From Sphingobacteriales bacterium (GTDB lineage Bacteria; Bacteroidota; Bacteroidia; Chitinophagales; Chitinophagaceae), in contig CANHUD010000067.1 of assembly GCA_947463665.1 (NCBI GenBank), positions 1 through 9,832 on the forward strand: a stretch of 9,832 bases of DNA, in the 5' to 3' direction. Of the stretch, positions 7,125 through 9,832 are shown one piece after another (within the stretch, counting starts at the first letter, position 1; each line of letters begins with the position of its first letter). The position numbers and the translations under genes were made by a program. The notes under the pieces were generated by a model. It searched no databases, was not told the DNA's origin, and saw nothing but the letters and a program-made list of their open reading frames with translations.

Positions 7125-7135
7125 CCCAGAATTTT
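7101..7135. terminator. Bidirectional terminator between speA and the convergent gene
   Basis: A perfect 15-base inverted repeat, AAAATTCTGGGTTAT (7101-7115) and ATAACCCAGAATTTT (7121-7135), surrounds a five-base loop. The stem is followed by T residues on plus (7132-7136) and by TTTT on minus, so it can terminate both converging transcripts. The speA stop codon (7122-7124) lies within the right arm, and the left arm encodes the last residues of the enzyme. Confidence 0.85.
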
Positions 7136-7144
7136 TCCTTCGCA

Positions 7145-8425
7145 TTAGTTTACTTTCAGCTTATACTTTTTAATAACCTTCGGATCATTGAAGTATTTAT
7201 CAGCCTGAGACTGGCTAACGCCGGGGCCAAATTCGACAATCGGAAGATCAATTAATTGCATCTGAGCGGTTTTCAGTTCCTGACGTATTTTCTGTGTTTT
7301 TGTTACTATATCCGGATCTCTTTCACCAATCAACTGATTTTCACTCAAAAGGTATTCCAGACGTTTTGTGACACCCCTTAACTGTGCTGCAGTATTTTGT
7401 TCCTGTACTTTATTAGGGGCAACGGCTTCTTTTACCGGCACCAACGTTAAACCAACGCTCGGAAATATTTTACCTATATTCGCCTTGCTGGTTGTAGTAG
7501 CCGTTGAGGTTACTATCGTTCCTAACAGTGCTGTTGTTGAACTTGTTATATCAAAACCAGTACGAGTTGACTTATTTGTCTTGATATTCTTACTTACAAC
7601 ATAAAAAGTCAGTTTCAGGTTTTGAACATAGCTATACATCTCCTGTGAAACTTTTTTATGTTCCTGTACTTTTTGCGGATAATTTATTCCCGGACGTACG
7701 GCAATTTTTACTTCCGCTGTGTCTTTATTATAGAACTTATCGGATCCTACAAAACGAAGTGTTACCCAGCGTTGGCGGGTGGTATCGTTTTCTTTAATGA
7801 AATCGAAAGGGATAGCCCATGAAAAAACATCATTACACTTGTTAATGGGCTGAAGAGTAGTTAGTGGAATATTGGAGCTGAAATTAATCTGTTCAACCGG
7901 AAATGTTCCGATTTCACATTGTATGTTGAAACGAACGGTATCCCCTTCCTCAGCTGAAATCACACCTACCACTTCTGGCTTAATTTGAGAAACAACTATT
8001 TCTGTACTGTAAAAAAGGATTACTAAACTGGTATCTATCCTGTCTTTGGGATCAGACAGGCTTTGAACGCCTACTGAAATTGTATAAGGCAAATCATATT
8101 TAAGTTTACCGCTCTTAAAAAACGATTTGTCGGCCTTAAAATATAGAGTACCTGTTGTCCGTTCAAGTTTAACTCCAACCGGAGCCTGCTTCATATACCA
8201 GAAATAATTTTCTTCATATCGGTTTATGTTGAGATCATAGTTCAGAACCGAATCCACATGAATAGTGAAATAGGGATTAAGGTTTGTTATTCTCAAAACC
8301 GTATCCTGAGGCTGTGGAGGTAGCTGCACCAGGGTAGGAATGGTGTCTGTCCTTGTAGAATCCTGGGCAAACGAAAACGTATTCATCACCAGTAAAAACA
8401 AGGCTATAGAAGAAACTATTCGCAT
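7145..8425 (-). CDS. Hypothetical exported beta-rich protein with a helical C-terminus
   Basis: A 426-residue protein I cannot name. A signal peptide (MRIVSSIALFLLVMNTFSFAQ) predicts export, with no lipobox. Residues of about 45-145 look like a cadherin/putative-Ig domain: APVGVKLERTTGTLYF followed by YDLPYTISVGVQS recalls the 'P.G..L...TG.L.F ... Y.I.V' pattern of such domains. A second beta-sandwich-like stretch spans about 150-245 (EEGDTVRFNIQCEIG ... RWVTLRFVG). A Thr/Ser-rich hydrophobic stretch lies near 290-330 and could be a membrane-interacting segment. Residues of about 338-394 are predicted helical with heptad-like spacing (LRGVTKRLEYLLSENQ, KIRQELKTAQMQLIDL). It is transcribed alone, convergent with speA. 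A structural or adhesive envelope role is possible, but that is a guess. Confidence 0.8.
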   Translation of the reverse strand: MRIVSSIALFLLVMNTFSFAQDSTRTDTIPTLVQLPPQPQDTVLRITNLNPYFTIHVDSVLNYDLNINRYEENYFWYMKQAPVGVKLERTTGTLYFKADKSFFKSGKLKYDLPYTISVGVQSLSDPKDRIDTSLVILFYSTEIVVSQIKPEVVGVISAEEGDTVRFNIQCEIGTFPVEQINFSSNIPLTTLQPINKCNDVFSWAIPFDFIKENDTTRQRWVTLRFVGSDKFYNKDTAEVKIAVRPGINYPQKVQEHKKVSQEMYSYVQNLKLTFYVVSKNIKTNKSTRTGFDITSSTTALLGTIVTSTATTTSKANIGKIFPSVGLTLVPVKEAVAPNKVQEQNTAAQLRGVTKRLEYLLSENQLIGERDPDIVTKTQKIRQELKTAQMQLIDLPIVEFGPGVSQSQADKYFNDPKVIKKYKLKVN

Positions 8426-8444
8426 CTGTAAAATTTGGGTTAAG

Positions 8445-8452
8445 CAAATTTA
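8445..8452 (-). promoter_or_regulatory. Candidate -7 element for the exported beta-rich protein gene
   Basis: Read on minus, TAAATTTG is a perfect TAnnTTTG box 20 bases before the ATG (8425-8423), giving a leader of about 13 nt. I see no TTG at the normal -33 distance, so this rests on the -7 box alone. Confidence 0.4.
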
Positions 8453-8487
8453 CCTCTTTTAATGAATTGTATACCCTATTAAAATGC

Positions 8488-8516
8488 AAAAACCTCCTCT
8501 TACCGAGGAGGTTTTT
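8488..8516 (-). terminator. Intrinsic terminator of hsp20
   Basis: A perfect 12-base inverted repeat, AAAAACCTCCTC (8488-8499) and GAGGAGGTTTTT (8505-8516), encloses a TTACC loop. On minus it lies 16 bases after the hsp20 stop codon and ends in five T residues. The symmetric A/T flanks mean it could also stop plus-strand transcripts, but no plus-strand gene lies upstream. Confidence 0.85.
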
Positions 8517-8532
8517 AAGAATCAAAGCTTTC

Positions 8533-8973
8533 TTATTGTATAGAAATCTCTTTCGGCTGGATCTTTACTTCTTCTTTTCTGGGTACTTCAACATGCAGAA
8601 TACCATTGTCATACTGTGCTTTGATCTTGTCTACTTTTATGGAATCATCCAGTGTAAAGCTCCTGGTAAAAGACTTGTGGGAAAATTCCCTCCTGACCAT
8701 ACGTTCCCCTTCATGGACAGATTCGGCCTTTTTTTCACCAGAAATTGTAAGCATGTTATTGTCGACGTTTACTTTGAAATCAGCCTTTTCCATGCCGGGT
8801 GCAATCACATCAATGTAGAAAGCATTACCCGTTTCACGAATGTTCACCGGAACAGAACCATTCATATTGCTGAACTCATCCTGAATCCGCAGGGGAAAAT
8901 CATTAAAAAAGTCATCAAAAATGGTGTTGATTCTTCGTTCTGAAGGTCGCTGATTAAATTTTACCAGTGTCAT
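8533..8973 (-). CDS. hsp20: Small heat-shock protein, Hsp20/alpha-crystallin family
   Basis: A 146-residue ATP-independent holdase chaperone that forms oligomers and binds unfolding proteins in the cytosol. The N-terminal arm has the Phe-rich stretch INTIFDDFFNDF (15-26). The alpha-crystallin domain runs from about residue 40 (VPVNIRETGNAFYIDVIAPG) to 131 and holds the family motif A-x-x-x-x-G-x-L (A119 to L126 in AQYDNGILHVEVP). The C-terminal tail has the I-x-I anchor (I143-S-I145) that docks onto neighbouring subunits, and V136-K-I138 is a second possible copy. All parts are present at typical bacterial length. It is a single-gene unit with its own terminator. I see no CIRCE element upstream; inverted repeats at 9001-9037 are candidate control sites. 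Confidence 0.95.
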   Translation of the reverse strand: MTLVKFNQRPSERRINTIFDDFFNDFPLRIQDEFSNMNGSVPVNIRETGNAFYIDVIAPGMEKADFKVNVDNNMLTISGEKKAESVHEGERMVRREFSHKSFTRSFTLDDSIKVDKIKAQYDNGILHVEVPRKEEVKIQPKEISIQ

Positions 8974-9000
8974 AGTTTATTTTTTAATTGTTAGGAATAC

Positions 9001-9037
9001 TTAACCTGTATCAAAGCTGATACCATACCCTGGTTAA
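9001..9037. promoter_or_regulatory. Nested inverted repeats upstream of hsp20, candidate operator
   Basis: GTATCA (9008-9013) and TGATAC (9018-9023) form a perfect six-base inverted repeat around AAGC. Outside it, TTAACC (9001-9006) and GGTTAA (9032-9037) form a second one. On minus, CAGCTTTG (9019-9012), one base off the TAnnTTTG -7 box, lies in the inner repeat about 40 bases before the hsp20 ATG. A repressor or activator site overlapping the hsp20 promoter is plausible. Repeats this short in AT-rich DNA may also be chance. Confidence 0.3.
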
Positions 9038-9071
9038 CTGTCACTCGTTCTTTAGGATAAACAGATAGCGA

Positions 9072-9111
9072 CATTATGGCGCTTTTAGAAAGTTTTCTGC
9101 GCCATTATGGC
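9072..9111. repeat. Compound direct and inverted repeat in the hsp20-bacilliredoxin intergenic region
   Basis: CATTATGGC occurs at 9072-9080 and again at 9103-9111. ATGGCGC (9076-9082) and GCGCCAT (9099-9105) are perfect inverted repeats, with AGAA/TTCT (9087-9090, 9095-9098) able to extend the hairpin inside. The second copy forms the palindrome GCCATTATGGC (9101-9111), ending six bases before the -33 TTG of the bacilliredoxin promoter. Its position suits an operator; no known regulator is recognised. Confidence 0.45.
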
Positions 9112-9117
9112 ACCCTT

Positions 9118-9147
9118 TTGCAGAATCTAACATTTTGGGTAACTTTG
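9118..9147 (+). promoter_or_regulatory. Bacteroidota-type promoter for the bacilliredoxin gene
   Basis: TTG (9118-9120), 19 bases, then TAACTTTG (9140-9147): a full match to the phylum consensus at the best spacing. The predicted transcript starts near 9154, giving a leader of about 15 nt before the ATG at 9170. Confidence 0.8.
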
Positions 9148-9169
9148 TGTTATAAAAGAAACATAATTT

Positions 9170-9589
9170 ATGTATCCAATAGAGATTGTTGCTCCAATGA
9201 AAGAGGAGCTTACGGAAAATGGGTTTGATGAGCTGGTTACGGTTGAGGAAGTGGATACCGTATTGAGTCAGCAAGGTTCAACGCTGGTTGTGATTAATTC
9301 TGTTTGCGGTTGTTCTGCCGGATCAGCCCGCCCCGGAGTACTGATGGCCGTTGCAAACAGTCCTTTCAGACCGGATCGATTAGCCACCAGTTTTGCGGGA
9401 TACGACATGGAAGCGGTACGTAAAATACGTGAGCATCTATTACCTTATCCTCCATCATCACCAGCGATCGCTTTGTTTAAGGATGGAAAACTGGTTCATA
9501 TGATTGAACGTCATCAGATCGAAGGCAGGCCTGCACAACTCATTGCCGGTAATTTAATGGCAGCCTTCGAAGAGCATTGTAAGGCCTGA
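9170..9589 (+). CDS. BrxA/BrxB-family bacilliredoxin (YphP/YqiW-like)
   Basis: A 139-residue thioredoxin-fold protein of the family that, in Bacillus, removes bacillithiol from mixed disulfides on cytosolic proteins after oxidative stress. The family start MYPIEIVAPMKEEL and the block VVINSVCGCSAGSARPG are present. The redox motif is C46-G-C48, the CGC typical of bacilliredoxins rather than the CxxC of thioredoxins. Later blocks (DRLATSFAGYDMEAVRKIREHL, PYPPSSPAIALFKDGKLVHMIERHQIEG) also fit, and length is normal. It has its own promoter and terminator. It suggests the organism makes bacillithiol, but the biosynthesis genes bshA-C are not in the window. BrxA and BrxB are close paralogues and I cannot tell which this resembles more, so no symbol is given. 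Confidence 0.92.
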   Translation: MYPIEIVAPMKEELTENGFDELVTVEEVDTVLSQQGSTLVVINSVCGCSAGSARPGVLMAVANSPFRPDRLATSFAGYDMEAVRKIREHLLPYPPSSPAIALFKDGKLVHMIERHQIEGRPAQLIAGNLMAAFEEHCKA

Positions 9590-9612
9590 TCAATTTTATT
9601 TAATGAGAGACG

Positions 9613-9644
9613 GAGATCCTGCCACAAGCGGGATCTTCTTTTTT
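9613..9644 (+). terminator. Intrinsic terminator of the bacilliredoxin gene
   Basis: AGATCCTGC (9614-9622) pairs with GCGGGATCT (9628-9636) with one T-G wobble, around a CACAA loop, followed by TCTTTTTT (9637-9644). It lies 24 bases after the stop codon and separates this gene from lgt. Confidence 0.88.
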
Positions 9645-9697
9645 CGGATGTGGGCATATACATTTAAATAGTACATTGCATATAGGAATAACAAGCT

Positions 9698-9832
9698 ATG
9701 TATCCTAATCTATATTATTTTCTCAAAGATGCATTGGGCATAGAGCCTTGGGGGTTTACCCAGTATATCAATTCTTTTGGTTTTTTTGTTGCACTTTCGT
9801 TTTTACTGGCTGCTTATTTATTGGCAACAGAG
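9698..9832 (+). CDS. lgt: Prolipoprotein diacylglyceryl transferase Lgt, N-terminal 45 residues (3' truncated by window)
   Basis: Inner-membrane enzyme that moves diacylglycerol from phosphatidylglycerol to the lipobox cysteine of prolipoproteins, the first step of lipoprotein maturation. The open frame starts at ATG 9698 (MYPNLYYFLKDALGIEP) and continues to the window edge with INSFGFFVALSFLLAAYLLATE. This matches the N-terminus I recall for Bacteroidota Lgt, including the first membrane segment (about residues 26-43). Catalytic regions lie beyond the window. I see no convincing promoter in the 53 bases between the preceding terminator and the start codon. The lipoprotein at 1117 would be a substrate, although the genes are not linked. 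Confidence 0.85.
   Translation, partial: MYPNLYYFLKDALGIEPWGFTQYINSFGFFVALSFLLAAYLLATE

Noticed and set aside
8467..8943. Plus-strand ORF opposite hsp20
   Set aside because: It is antisense to a clear alpha-crystallin gene, starts inside the terminator region and resembles no protein.
9074..9274. Minus-strand ORF overlapping the bacilliredoxin start
   Set aside because: It covers the promoter and first codons of a well-supported gene and has no recognisable features.
9671..9697. Promoter-like sequence before lgt (TACATTG)
   Set aside because: It misses the TAnnTTTG spacing by one base and has no TTG at the right distance.

Overview
The window looks like chromosomal DNA from a member of the Bacteroidota, probably in or near the Chitinophagales/Sphingobacteriales/Saprospirales group (inference). 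The evidence is the promoters, which fit the phylum's TTG-N19-21-TAnnTTTG pattern, the near absence of Shine-Dalgarno sites, the Bacteroidota-type biosynthetic arginine decarboxylase, the fused SpmA-SpmB protein and the Bacteroidota-like N-terminus of Lgt. Most of the content is housekeeping. I found no phage, IS element, CRISPR array, tRNA, rRNA or defence locus, and I do not see a clear new multi-gene system.

Bases 1-4879 hold a tightly packed plus-strand cluster: a 5'-truncated fused SpmA/SpmB membrane protein, an orphan lipoprotein, dihydroneopterin aldolase (folB), an exported TPR protein resembling the eukaryotic RMDN/FAM82 family, and an exported M1 zinc metallopeptidase. Two junctions are ATGA stop/start overlaps and the others are gaps of 4 and 16 bases, so they are probably cotranscribed. 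Apart from folB they act in or across the cell envelope, and no shared pathway is evident.

Bases 4880-5630 hold a ribosomal protein unit. A strong promoter and a structured leader of about 70 nt lead into rpmI (L35) and rplT (L20), which end at a good intrinsic terminator. infC, the usual first gene of this operon, is not present upstream. The leader has two hairpins and a 19-codon upstream ORF ending two bases before rpmI, so it is a candidate for autogenous control by L20.

Bases 5627-8516 hold a TTG-initiated arginine decarboxylase (speA) on plus, facing a minus-strand gene for an exported beta-rich protein of unknown function. The two converge on a 15-bp perfect inverted repeat that should terminate from both sides. 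A second perfect hairpin terminates the minus-strand small heat-shock protein gene (hsp20).

Bases 8974-9169 are a divergent intergenic region between hsp20 (minus) and a bacilliredoxin gene (plus). It contains several inverted and direct repeats beside a textbook Bacteroidota promoter. The bacilliredoxin (CGC motif) ends at an intrinsic terminator, and the window closes with the first 45 codons of lgt, which encodes prolipoprotein diacylglyceryl transferase.
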